Source of the DNA: Chondrilla cf. caribensis
Taxonomy: Eukaryota; Porifera; Demospongiae; Chondrillida; Chondrillidae
Length of the DNA: 64,000 nucleotides
Reading direction: 5' to 3'
NCBI GenBank assembly: GCA_964020155.1
Contig: OZ026557.1
Coordinates: forward strand, 1,269,501 to 1,333,500
The translations under genes and the position numbers were made by a program. The notes under the pieces were generated by a model that was not told the origin of the DNA, did not search any database, and worked only from the letters and a program-made list of their open reading frames with translations. This document shows, piece after piece, positions 36,451 to 48,896 of the stretch (positions are counted from its first letter, which is position 1; the number at the start of each line of letters is the position of its first letter).

Positions 36451-37616
36451 GACTGTATAATATAGGTATAATAGATAAGCGGATAACTGATAGGCCGATA
36501 CCATATCAGTGTAACCCTACATTGTACAAAATTAATGTACATGTTATGAACGAAAGGTTGTGAATGTGGGATGAATGACAGAAATAAAATAAATGTTACG
36601 AAATTTAATGATGAACTTTTTTACAGGTAACATGCATGTATCAAACATTGAATTACATGCACATGTCTGGTGAATCTAGTTGTTCTGACTTGTGCAATTC
36701 ATTTTACAAAAGTATATATAGTGAAGAAATGATTTCGGCAGATTAACAGGATATCAGTTGTTAGGTATATGAATTCCCATATGCATTCATGTGCCAAATG
36801 TTTTAATCCACCACGTACGATTTCTTGGAACCAATAGCTATAATGTAGAAATATATATACTGATAAATATATCCAGTTAATCCCCCAAACCACCATGTTT
36901 TGAAAACAAATTGTGGCAGATTAATGAGCATTCGAAGTATGTCATGTCCTATACAATGCTTTCAGCACACAAAACTTGTAAAAATCATTCACGAGTAGCT
37001 AACATTATATTCCAATTCATTGACAGTCAGTGTGTTGTTGCTGGTCAGGGATAATACACTCCCTGCGTGACAGAAACGAAAAATAATTAAAATGTGAAAA
37101 AATAATGAATAAGTCCGTAGGAGTAAGTCATAAGTCATAAGTCCGTCCTGTGACTGCGATTGGCTGTATACTGGAATGATTGTAAGGTAAAATATTATAT
37201 GCATATGGGGTAACTCCGGGAGCGGGCCGGGAAAACTCTCATCACCTCCGGCACATGCATGCACGATCAGCTTGTATAAGCCGGCACACATTGTACTTGC
37301 ACAGCGTTCCACTTTTTGCCCGTTAGGCAGAAAATTCGAACAGACAGCACGGGGTATTCACTGATAAAGCCTTTAACTAGCCGCTTTGAGATACTTGACC
37401 CTCAAATCATCTTCTTTTACGTAATTGCGGTTGTAAGTAATTGCTATAAGCGCACATCATATTGTAGATACTGTACTTTATACTACGCAACCTATGCGTA
37501 CATCACAAGTAGCCATTTTTGAAGAGACGGACCGGGATGGCATTCCATACATACCCGTTAGGTAGGGCGTAGCCGGTCCGATCCGATAGACCCTATTATA
37601 GGTACAACTGAAAAGT
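36451..37616. other. Gene A' 3' end and gene B upstream region
   Basis: AATAAA at 36583-36588 follows the A' stop codon by about 130 bp and is the probable polyadenylation signal. No exon was found between there and 37617. The last 100 bp form the gene B leader; no convincing promoter motif stands out. Confidence 0.5.
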
Positions 37617-40600
37617 ATGGGTAAGAAGAAAGCTAGGAAAAGAGTTTCTAAAGCTGAAAGGTCAGAAAAGGAGAACATTCCTCAAGCGGGACAAAGCAGT
37701 AAGTGTATTTTTCTTCACATCTTAAATTTAAGGCATTTCGAACGCTTCTATATTACTTGAATAGACGTCATCTAACTAACGAAGTATACGAAAACTATGC
37801 CAGTATGACTTGCTTACCCTCCTGCTTTGGAATAAAAGTAATTAGATGAAATTGTCGTATATTTTATTTTGTTTCTTTTAGATCTTTTACAATCGAAATT
37901 AAACGAAATGCCTTCGGAAGCGATTCTTATTGAATTGGTTGGAAAAGAAATCTATTCCAAGTGGAAAGAGTTCGCGGTCTACCTTGGAGTATCCGGTAAC
38001 GTTCGTGACGCAGTTCATGCCCAGGAGCTGGGTGATCCACTGAAGTGCTTTATTCTGACCTGTTCAAAGTGGCTTAAGAGAGAAATGGGAACGGGAAGCG
38101 AACCTCGGACTTGGAAGACTGTACTTCAGGCTGTCAGGAAATGTGACTACCCTGTCGTAGCAGAAAGGGTTGAAGAAGTTTTGCCTTTGATTCGAAATCT
38201 GGAAACTGATGTAAAATTTCATGAACGTAAGTTGTTAAGTCTATTTTGCTCAATAATGCAGCTAGCTACTCTCTGACTACATCACTTCCTTGTGCATAAA
38301 TGTACATTAATTTTGATGTCCTTTGTGTGTGTTTTTAAAACATACACGCTAGCAAATGCACAAACTCAGAATAGATTTCACCAACTGAACCTTCCTAGTT
38401 CACTCAGTTTACTATGCAATAAAATGTGACCATGGCATCAGCTACATTGTTGGTTGAGAATGATTGTTATTACACTGGGTACACCAACAGCTAGTTTTCA
38501 TTGTTTATTGTTAATACATGTGTATACCATGTTAACTTTTACAGTGACTGACACTTGCATTTATTTAATATAACTTCAACTTATATGTGTTGCAGATGAA
38601 CATCTACAAAGAATTAACAACCAAGCCACTACTGATAGTGGTGATTCACAAGAAGGTAAGTTATTTTAATATTAAAGGGGAATCAAAATATACAATGCCT
38701 GCTTATTCCATTATAGTTATGATTTATTACAGTATAATGCACGGATTCTCTGTTTGTTTGTTCATAAACTCCTCCTTCAGTTCGCACGTGATCGACGTCA
38801 AACTTTCCAATCCTCCTCAGCGGCACCCGTTGAGTGTCCTAAGGGGGTTGGCGTTTTGTTTTAGGCCTTTCTTCTAGAATTCGAACGAAACCGTACTATC
38901 CACCGCTGTACTTGAAAGGTGCCATTGTCATGACACATTTACGGACGAATACGCCCGTAGGGCGGGTAATTCAGCTAATTTGACATAATATGTCTGGGGG
39001 TGGTGCAATATTCTATATATGATTTCATTATAATTATTCATATGTACCTCTAACTAAAGTAAAACACATAATTTCATAGACCTCCTCAAAAAGTAGATTG
39101 TGTTTGCCATGTCCATGATGTCACTCGTGCTAATTAAGTACGATGTCACAGGGTGTAAAGTGTTATGAATATCCTAGAATATAGGGTCACTGCAGTTCAA
39201 AACAATGCACCAAGGTATAATTGTAAAAAGAACAGGGTCTGAAAATTGTATGGAAGTGAACTACAGTTGGAGCAGTTTTGTACCAATGTCGTCACAGCAT
39301 AATCATGGACCGAGGTGTTATAATAGCAGAATTGTACATTTCTTTTGCATGTATGACTGACAAATGGAAGCCTCTATAGAATCACTTTTGTAATGATGTT
39401 GACTTGATAACATAAGATTCAGAATTTGTTTTTGGAGCATGATCCTAAGAATGACCCAGCATTCATTTACAGTACTCTGATTTATTTGGCCACATTATGT
39501 AAAGTGCCATATATCTTGGAATATGCTATGTCCCAAATGCCAACAAATATTTACTATTTGTATAAAGGGCCTGTATGCATGTAATTTCAAGGGACGTTTG
39601 AATATACAGTTTAATTAATAGTGTATTGCATGTGTATATTATTAGATACCAAGGTTTTGATATACGTTTATGTACAGTATGTGCATTCACTAGTATTATA
39701 CTAATAATCTTAGTCATTAAAACAGCAAGCCTTAGGGTTCCTGGTGCACACACAAAACTAGTATAATTGATGTTTGGTCTGTTGTCTTAACTAATTGCAG
39801 GTTACATTGAACAGTGTTTGCAAGGATGGAATCTCATCCCGGTGCTCTTTCTAGTATTAGTAGCCATTATCCTTGGTATATTCTCCCATCAGTCGAGTGT
39901 CTTGATGGCAGGTATGACATCAAAATTACCTAATTTACCAACTGCTTTTACTGGTAGAGAGATGGAAGTTCAAACTATTTTAAACTATGTATCTGTTGAT
40001 CGTGTCAAAGTAGTTGCTATTACAGGTGGACCCGGATATGGAAAGTCTAGCTTAGCCATTGTGTGTGCCTACAACCTTTCCGTACGATACTCAGATGTGC
40101 AAGCATACCACATTTCATTAACCGAAGTTGACACAATAGACAGTTTTGTTATGAAAACACTGGTATCTTTCGATGGAATAGATGAATCTGATAGTAAACA
40201 ACTGTCCAATAAAGAAAAACTATTATCACATTTAAGAACTTTGAAACGTAGAACTGTACTACTTTTAGACAATGTTGATCACTTAACTCTGGGAGGAAAA
40301 CGTATCAGATTCGAATTCATGAAAATAATAAAAGAGATGATTCACAGTTCGGCATTTATACAACTTTTGGTGACTACCAGGTATCGTTTCAAGCTGGTTG
40401 ACGATTTTGAAGAAGTTCACTTGCAGCCTCTCAGTAATAGATCTACAGTGTCTCTTCTACAAAAGCTGCTGCTACCAACAGGATTGTTTTCTGGGAAAGA
40501 TGCTGAACAATTGCCTGTAATAGCCAACCTCACAGGAGGTATTCCTTTAGCAGTGAAGGTTCTGAGTCAGTTATTAAAGTCACAAACATTATCTGTTACA

Positions 40601-42844
40601 GAGGTAATTGAAGGACTGGTGTCTCATCCAATGCACACCCTCAGCCGAGACAGTTTTAGCCCTGATGAGCAGCTCAATCGATGTTTCAATCTGTCGTACA
40701 CATATTTAAGTCCTGTTTCTCAGCTCTGTTTTATATATGCATCCAGATTTCCAGCACCATTTGACAAAAAAGCTGTGTATTCAACAATATCCGTCCTTAC
40801 AAATGACAGTCATTCTGATTGTATGACACAACTTACTGAACGCTCTCTTGTTGAGTATAATACACACAGTGGACGGTATGATGTACATTCTCTGTTACGT
40901 TACTTTGTAATGGAATCAGTTGCTAGTAGATTCCAATGGAAAGAATTTTTAGTGTTATATGTAGAACATTATATCAACTTAATGCTTACCTTAATCAAGA
41001 ATGTCACTGTCAATGGTTGTAAAGAAGACCTGTATTCATCTATTGCTATGGACTATTATCATTATTTAGAGGCTTTTAAGATTATTACTAACTCACGTAT
41101 CTCTGTAATACCACCAGACTTACAATTATATTTTATGGCAGAATCTTTCCATATTGTCCAAGTAAAGTTCCCATGGGAAATTCAGATTAGACTATGGCAA
41201 AGAATATTATATGATTCTTGTTACAATGATGTAAATTTGAGTCTGTTGAATGTAACGAGCAAGGTAAATGAATTTGCAACTGCTGTTATGAAACTGGTCT
41301 CTCTACTTCAGTACCGTTATGGAGATGTTGCTTCAGCCAAGCAAATACTATACTTCGCTGTTCATTGCATTAAATTGAAAAATTTTGTTTTATTTCCTCT
41401 TACAATGGATGGTGCATTGTGTGGTGCAAGACATTTATCAAGTTTTTTTTCTTTGTTAAGCCTCTTGAAAATGATGTTAAATGATGATGAACAAGTAGCA
41501 GAAATAGAAGAATATATTAAATTGTGCCTGGGAAGTTCACATTCCTATGAAGCAGAATCAGAAGCTAAATGTAACCCATTGGAGTTTTTACAGGAAAAAG
41601 ATCATTGTACCCAAGGAATTGAATATCTTCGTCACATCCATGCAAGTGGATTTTCACGTCAGAAATCAGTCCATTATGTGAGCTCTGAGAAATTTATCCA
41701 CCTGGTTAAGAAGTGCTCTGGGGTAGCTGCTGCTATTGAAGAGATGCAGAAAATTGAAGAACATGTCCTTTCTACTTTATCCACAGATGATGACAGATTC
41801 AGATTTGGATTGTCCATGATAAGACTGAGTAAATTGTGGGAAGATTTGCATAATGCCACTAATCAGGTGCGCTGTTTGCTAAAGGCAACTCACGCACTTC
41901 ACGAGGAAAGCTTTTCTGTTCATTTTCTACTAAGTAGACTTTACTTTACTGAGCTGAACAATGACACTGAAGCTAAGAAGCATGCCTTAATAGCCTATAA
42001 AATAGCCCATGAAAAAGAATGTTACCACTGCATATTCAAAGCTGCCTTCAGACTGGCTGATATTCTCTTTGAAATGTATAACATGTCAGATGCTTTTGAC
42101 TATTACCAAGAAGCCCTGGATTGGCTTCCACTTCTTAATTGCAAAGAAAGTTTCAGGTATAAACTCTACCGTTACATTCAAGGTCACATTATCGATCTTT
42201 CCATTCGTTTACAAAAGTTCGATTCCTTGGCCCTTTATTCTGGACAGTGGACAAAGATAGAAATTGTTGATACAGCTTATTCTTTGAAATTTCTTCTCGA
42301 AATTGTACTCAGTATGCCCTTCAATTCTTCACATAGACATGACGTTTCTGTAATGGGGTCAGATATTTTGATGATGAAGTTTGGAGGAATTGATTTTACC
42401 ACTAAACTGTACAATACATATTTTATTGAGCCTTTATTTCACTTTCGAACTGTCTTATTATTAGTAAAACTCCTATTTTTGTTCTTTTTCGTGCTTGCCC
42501 TCATCTGTTGTAATTGTATGTGTGCCACCTTCAATCTGTACTTTTGTTTTTGTTGCATCCTGAGTTGTCACTATAGAATTTGTTATATTTGTTTAAGTAA
42601 AAGTGTATCTTCATTTTCTATGCAACTCTATGAAAGAGCACCAAGGTTTGTAGGATTGTGTTTACTTTCTAGATTTTGCTGTAAAGTCTTCAGAATATGT
42701 TCTTCCTGTGCCAAAGTACTATTTTTCTTCGTTATTTATTGTAGCATTATTGCAGTGACTAAACAGGTTTATTTTTCAAATACTTATGAATTCCATAATT
42801 TGTCTATGACTTTGTTAGATACTCTGGATAGTTTTTATGATTAA
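37617..42844 (+). CDS. Gene B: Death-TM-NB-ARC-TPR-multi-TM protein
   Basis: Four exons, all joined in phase 1: 37617-37698 (MGKKKARKRVSK..), 37882-38226, 38596-38655 and 39801-42844, giving 1,176 residues. Residues about 30-130 form a Death domain (YSKWKEFAVYLGV, CSKWLKREM, TWKTVLQAVRKC). A hydrophobic segment lies near 174-191. NB-ARC follows: P-loop GGPGYGKSSLA near 238, Walker B VLLLDNVD near 315, LLVTTRYRF near 351, GGIPLAV near 408, and an MHD-like DVHSLLRYF near 523. TPR-like helices follow (AFRLADILFEMYNMSDAFDY). From about residue 1044 several hydrophobic, Cys-rich segments suggest two to four membrane passes. It is closest to gene B'. By family it is a STAND ATPase that would oligomerise on activation; the ligand and the membrane are unknown. 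Confidence 0.85.
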
Positions 42845-43099
42845 AAAGCTTATCAAATTAATATTTTTGATTAATATTAATGTAATTTTATTAATGTTCA
42901 TATTAGAATTGGTATATTATTATAATCTGTACTCATGATGTAAGTTGATAGCCGACTCAATAGTACATATATAATATAATAATAATATTGTTATAATTAA
43001 AATACAATAATAATTATATATAATACGCAAAGGTGACGTGGCGGTTATGATTGTATCTATATTATAGTGGTAAAGTGTAGGATAGAGGAAACCTAACAA

Positions 43100-44700
43100 T
43101 GCTTTATTTTATACATCATAAACGACTAGGGTCCCTTTGTCTCCAAACTATCCTTTCCCTTTGTTCTCGTCTTTCCACATCTTCTGTTGCCTTCACAATG
43201 GACAGTACCAAGGTCATGGATCCTGCAAGGTGAGAGGAAGGACCGTATATGCTGAATTCAACTTCTAAAGCCGTTTAAAGACCCTTCTGTTAAAATATCC
43301 GAAGTAAGACGTATTTAGGGCAGTGTACAGTGATGGTATATACCTTATGGGTATTGGTATGTTGTTATAATTATGAAGTGTCCAATCTCAACAGAAAGCT
43401 TAAGCCTTTAGTGTACTTTTGTGTACTTTTATGGGTTATAATGTCGATGTTCATAGGCGGTGACCCAAGTAAAATGGCCGTGCGAACAGAGGTTAAACTG
43501 TTTAAAGTGTTATTTTTAACTTTATCGGTGTCAGTAATATCCACAATATGGTGGGGAAAGTGGATAAGGTCTCTTAGGACCGACTTGAGCCTCTGCTATC
43601 CCACAACACTCCCGTTACCTTCTCGCCTAGTAGTGGTGTATGGTAATGGGTACAATGTGTGTGTGTGTGTGTGTACGTACTTATTGTGATGGGACAAAGC
43701 CTCACCAATGAAGTGTGTTGTCAGAGTAGGTCCAGCTATGTCAGTATCATTGGTGGTGCACTAGGCTCAATGTGTGGGCTACTGTCCAGGGACACCAGTG
43801 AAGTGTTGGATAAATATGGAGAAGAGACACAGAATAATGATTAAGTGCAGTGCAACTTACTTGGGAAGTACGATCTTGAAAAAAAAAACCCACCAAATCG
43901 GCTTACTACTTGTATCAACACAGGTTCACATACATGTACATGTCCATGATGTAACTTGCATATGTACATACGTATATGTGCTGTGTAGGAACTGATTAAA
44001 GTGTATCTGCGGTTGTACTAATGTAACAACTGATAGTGATGCTCCTATTAGACAAGATTCTACTTAGGCATGTGCTGTAGTAAGATCCCACAGCAGGTGC
44101 TGCTGAAAGGGGAGGGGTTAGCCAGGTGCCCAACCCATAGTCAACTATACACACATTTGTCCCAATTTTCTCCAATGAAAAGTGTTTTATTTCCAAAAAT
44201 TGAGGACCACCTTTGTTTAATTCAACTCATGTATATACTTACATACGTATGTACTAACATACACACCAGTACTGTACATATATATGTAAGTACACTGTAT
44301 GTATATAGTAGAATTTCCATATTACAAAACTCTGAATAAAGGAAACTTTTCTATTAAGGACACCATTCTGTATCCCAGTGTAGTATTGTATGGTATTCAA
44401 TTACCTCTGATCTGAGGAAAACCTCTACAATAAGGTCATACGTAAATTAAGGTCTCAAAGTATCCTTACTAGAGAGTTTCCACTGTGTACATACATGCAT
44501 ACGTATGTACGCACATATGGACATGCATGCTGTATGCATTGTGGTTATTCATTGTATTGTATAGGCTGCAGAAGACCTACTCTCAACTGAGGTGAGATAT
44601 GTATATGTATATATTTACGTTTGTTAGTAATATGTACGTATGTATTTGAGTATCCTTACATTCTTCTGTGAGTGGTGTAGTTATGTGTGTGTTGGTCCAC
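43100..44700 (+). pseudogene. Broken duplicate of the 5' part of the GIGYF gene
   Basis: The segment 43120-44300 is collinear with 54495-55640, including an identical copy of GIGYF exon 1 (43198-43229, MDSTKVMDPA plus donor) and the pyrimidine-rich leader. The segment 44310-44700 is collinear with 62210-62645 and includes the nine-codon exon AAEDLLSTE (44565-44591). Everything corresponding to exons 2-8 is missing, and no GYF domain follows. It lies directly after gene B, just as intact GIGYF follows gene B', so it arose by segmental duplication and later deletion. Confidence 0.75.
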
Positions 44701-44859
44701 ATGATATGTGGCCATGGAGCTGTGATGGAAATAATAATTGAACTGGGAGCTTGCATTACTGATACACATGCATGTATAATAGCTATAGAGGTTGGATTTT
44801 GACTGATTTCTACAAAAATGATATAATTTTATATTATTATTTATAAATACCTTTACTAG

Positions 44860-45305
44860 ATGATGCTATATTGGACATTAAGCCTTCAGTGAGTGCACTG
44901 ATCACTCTGGTAGGAGGATACATCTTCCACAAGTGGAAGGAGTTTGGAGATCATCTCCACATTCAGCCTAGTCTGATGGAGGCTGTATATAAGGAAGAGC
45001 TAGGTAGATGTGAGAGTACTTTTAGATCTTTGTGTTCCAAGTGGTTGAAGGAAGACGACAACCCAATCACAGGAGACAGACCAAGAACATGGAGGACTGT
45101 ACTGGATGCAGTTAGAAAGTGCAGGGAGGTCGGTGCTGCAGAAGATAGAGACAGAAGTTTGATATTGTATCCCACTTCTCCACTTTCACGGTACGATTTC
45201 ACTTTCTTAAACAAAAGGACATGTATATCTACTGAATGCCATTTGGAATGTTTTTTTTCTTGGGCAATTTTTATTATTATTACATATGTTATAGTTTTTT
45301 TATGA
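44860..45305 (+). pseudogene. Death-domain/TM exon C3 lacking a first exon
   Basis: The acceptor tttactag (phase 1) opens an exon with the same Death domain as C1 and C2 (HKWKEFGDHL, CSKWLKEDD, TWRTVLDAVRKC) and a hydrophobic C terminus (FFSWAIFIIITYVIVFL) before the stop. About 150 bp of upstream intron matches C2, but beyond about 44705 the sequence switches to the GIGYF fragment and no phase-1 start exon is visible. The nearest available upstream exons (44591, phase 0; 43229, phase 2) are not in phase. It could be dead, or served by an unseen exon. The reading frame itself is undamaged. Confidence 0.6.
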
Positions 45306-46383
45306 AAGTTTAATGAGTGTCATAAAAACAATCCACTATATCAAGCAGCCTATCATGTCATGATAATAGTATCAATACAGCTGTTTACTGCAAATCAGCG
45401 CAGATTATAGAGTAAATAAAAAAGTACACATGCAGGACTACATTCAATACAGGAATATACAATGTCATAGTATCATTTAATATCGTTAATCATCCCATGA
45501 TCATTATAAGGTTATCATTGTGACATCATATTGCACACCACACTGGATATATAACAGTTTAAAGTCAATCCCTTTTACAGGTGTGTGATCATGCATGATG
45601 TATAAGAATTACATGTCCCTCAAATACATGACTGCTTGAGGGTAACTGTTACATTTCATTGCTCATCTCAATGCAACAAAACCAGAAAGTTACATAATGG
45701 TGTATTGCTGATCTTGACGGATAGGTGTATAGAACTGATGAAATTCATGTTTTTGTAGGCAATGATTAGTCCTGTATTCCTGTACATACGTACCTTGGGC
45801 TCAACAAGTTTTCAAAATGACTTAGTAACTTGAATTGACATTTGTTGTGGAATCCAACAGGATTGATAAAATTACAAATAACATGTAGGCCTACACTTAC
45901 GAATATGTGACATAATTAAGGCTATAATTAATGTACATTTTACTCAATCAAACAACTACATGCATATATGATCATCACGTTTCATCTGATATATGTCACC
46001 AGATCTAGTAATTGCTCTACTTCCATCAGACTAATTAATTTTCAGTAAGAAAGGACCCTAATTGATATAGCTAGGAATCTGAACTACACAAGTGACCACG
46101 TGCACATGAGAAGAAAAGTTCACGTGTACACTTCACATGAAGTTGATAGTGTGTTGATCGTTCGACGCGTACGATCCCATATTAACGAGCAACTTGGATG
46201 CTTAGCCTTCGTGATTACACTGAGATACATTGCAGACTGGATATTATAGTGATTTGAGTTTTAGGCCTAAAACGTGAGCCTCACATGCACAGCTGTATCG
46301 GTTATCTGCTAAGTCGATATACAATGGGCACGATTCAATTGTAGATAAGTATATTATATTATATATACATTACACTTGCTACA
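45306..46383. other. Intergenic, nothing recognised
   Basis: This AT-rich sequence lies between the C3 exon and the satellite block. No splice-consistent exon, terminal repeat or RNA gene was found. Confidence 0.5.
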
Positions 46384-48734
46384 CTAGTCTGCCAGGCGTA
46401 GCCTACCCTCGCCCTCTATTTTGGGTTGGTCAGGAAATCCCGAGGAATAATAACCTTTTTGCATAGCTCATGAGGGAGGTAGCTTTTCAACTTGATATTT
46501 AAGACAGATCTAGCTGGGGACATGCACTAACTTCTGAAACCATTTCCATCTCAATAGGTAGCTAACTCATAACTCCAGCTATATTCGGAGGTGCTGAATA
46601 TTATATTTTCAATGTATGGGAGAGTATAGGAGAGAAAACGCTAAGCACCTTTTTGCATAGCTCATGGGAGACGGGGCGTGTCAAATTAATATTTGAGTCA
46701 GATCTAGTTGGGAACATGAACTAACATTTGAAACAATTCCCATCTCAATAGGTGGCATGTAACTCCAGCTACATTCGAAGGTGCTTAACACTTTTTTAAA
46801 TGTAAGGGAAAGTATAGGAGGGAAAACACTAAACACCTTTTTGCATAGCTCTACGGAGAGGTGGCATGTCAACTTGATATTTTAGACAGACCTAGCTGAA
46901 GACATGAACTAACTTATGAAACAATTCCCATCTCAATAGGTGGCCCGTAACTCCAGCTACATTTGAAGGTGCTTAATACTTTTTCAATGTATGGGAGAGT
47001 ATAAGAGAGAAAACACTAAGCACCTTTTTGCATAGCTCATGGGAGAGGGGGCGCATCAACTTGATATTTTAGTCAGACCTAGTCAGGGACATGAACTAAC
47101 TTCTGAAATGATTCTCATTTCAATAGGTGCCCTGTAACTCCAGCTACATTCGAAGGTGCTTAATATATTTTCAATGTATGGGAGAGTATATGAGAGAAAA
47201 TACTAAGCACCTTTTTGTATAGCTCTACGGAGAGGGGGCGTGTCAACTTGATATTTTAGACAGACCTAGCTGAGGACATGAACTAATGTCTGAGACAATT
47301 TCCACCTCAATTGGTGGCCTGTAACTCCAGCTACTTTGAAAGTTCTTAATATATATATTTTCAATGCATGGGAGAGTATAGGAGAGAAAATGCTAAGCAC
47401 CTTTTTGCATATCTCATGGGGGAGGGGGCATGTCAACTTAATATTTTAGACAAACCTAGTTGGGTACGTGAATCAACCTCTGAAACAATTCCCATCTCAA
47501 TTGGTGGCCCGTAACTCCAGCTACATTCGGAGGTGCTTAAGATTTTTTCAATGTATGGGGGAGTATAGGAGAGAAAATGCTAAGCACCTTTTTGCATAGC
47601 TCATGGGAGAGGGGGTGTGTTAACTTTATATTTTCGACAGAGTTAGCTGGGGACATGAACTAAATTCTGAAACAATCCCCATCTCAATAGGTGGCCTGTA
47701 ATCCCAGTTACATTCGGAGGTGTTTAATATTTTTTCAATGTATGGGAGAGTATAGGGGATAAAACGCTAAGCACCTTTTGCATAGCTTATGGAAGAGGGG
47801 GCGTGTCAACTTCCTTTTTCAGACAAAGCTAGCTGGGGACGTGAACTAACTTCTGAAACAATTCCTATCTCAGTAGCTATCCCGTAACCCCAGTAACATT
47901 TGGAGGTGCTATTATTTCAATGTATAAAAGAGTATAGGAGAGACAATGCTAAGCACCTTTTTGCATAGCTCATGGGAGAGGGGGCATGTCAAATTAATAT
48001 TTGAGTCAGACCTAGTCAGAGACATGAACTAACTTGTGAAACAATTCCCATCTCAATAGGTGGCTCGTAACTCCAGCTACATTGGGAGGTGCTTAATAAT
48101 ATATTGTTCAATGTATGGGAGAGTATAGGAGAGAAACTGCTAAGCACCTTTTTGCATAGCTCATGGGAGAGGGGGCGTGTCAACTTGATATTTTAGACAG
48201 ACCTAGTTTGAGAAGTGAACTAACATTTGGGAATTCCCATCTCAATAGGTGGCTCGTAACTCCAGCTACATTCAAACTAAAGGTGCCTAATATTTCTTTA
48301 ACACATGTGAGAGTATAGGAGAGAAAACGCTAAGCACCAATTTGCATAGCTCAAGGGGGAGGGGGTGTGTCAACTTGATATTTCAGACGGACCTAGCTGG
48401 AGACATGAACTAACTTGTGAAACAATTCCCATCTCAATAGGTGTCCCGTAACCCCAGCTACATTCGAAGGTGCGTTTTGTGAGGGCGTTTCAACTTGATA
48501 TTTTAGGTTCATGTCCCCAGCTAGGCCAGTCTAAAATATCAAGTTGACACCCCCCCTCCTCCATGAGGTACGTATGCAAAAAGGTGCTTAGCATTTTCTC
48601 TCCTATACTCTCCCAAGTATTGAAAAAAATATTAAGCACCTTCCAATGTAGCTGGAGTTACAAGCCATCTATTGAGATGGGAATTGGTTCAGAAGTTAGT
48701 TCACGTCCCCAGCTTAGCTACGCCACACTCTACG
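46384..48734. repeat. 188-bp satellite array with an inverted last unit
   Basis: The marker CACCTTTTTGCATAG recurs at about 46452, 46646, 46834, 47021, 47208, 47398, 47585, 47772, 47954, 48145 and, slightly altered, 48335, a period of 182-194 bp (mostly 187-188). From about 48520 to 48720 the same unit runs in the opposite direction, and TCAACTTGATATTTTAG at 48490 faces its complement near 48535. The block starts with CTAGTCTGCCAGGCGTAGCC and ends near 48734 with a roughly complementary sequence, so the array may lie inside a TIR transposon. Short open frames within are incidental. Confidence 0.9.
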
Positions 48735-48896
48735 CATTTCCCTGGCGGCCATTTTACCGTTAAAGGAAGACCCGCTTTTTGTGAATGGGCGGGTCCTGAT
48801 GCGAAACAACTTGAAAGAAAGAAGGGTGTACGCCTGTGAAAACTGAAGTGAACACGTCTGCATCAAATCATTGATTCTTTATCAAATTCAGTAAGT

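Noticed and set aside
46681..46872. Short open frames in the 188-bp array
   Set aside because: They recur with the satellite period and carry no domain.
46384..48734. CRISPR array
   Set aside because: Units are 188 bp of continuous repeat without unique spacers, in a eukaryotic setting.
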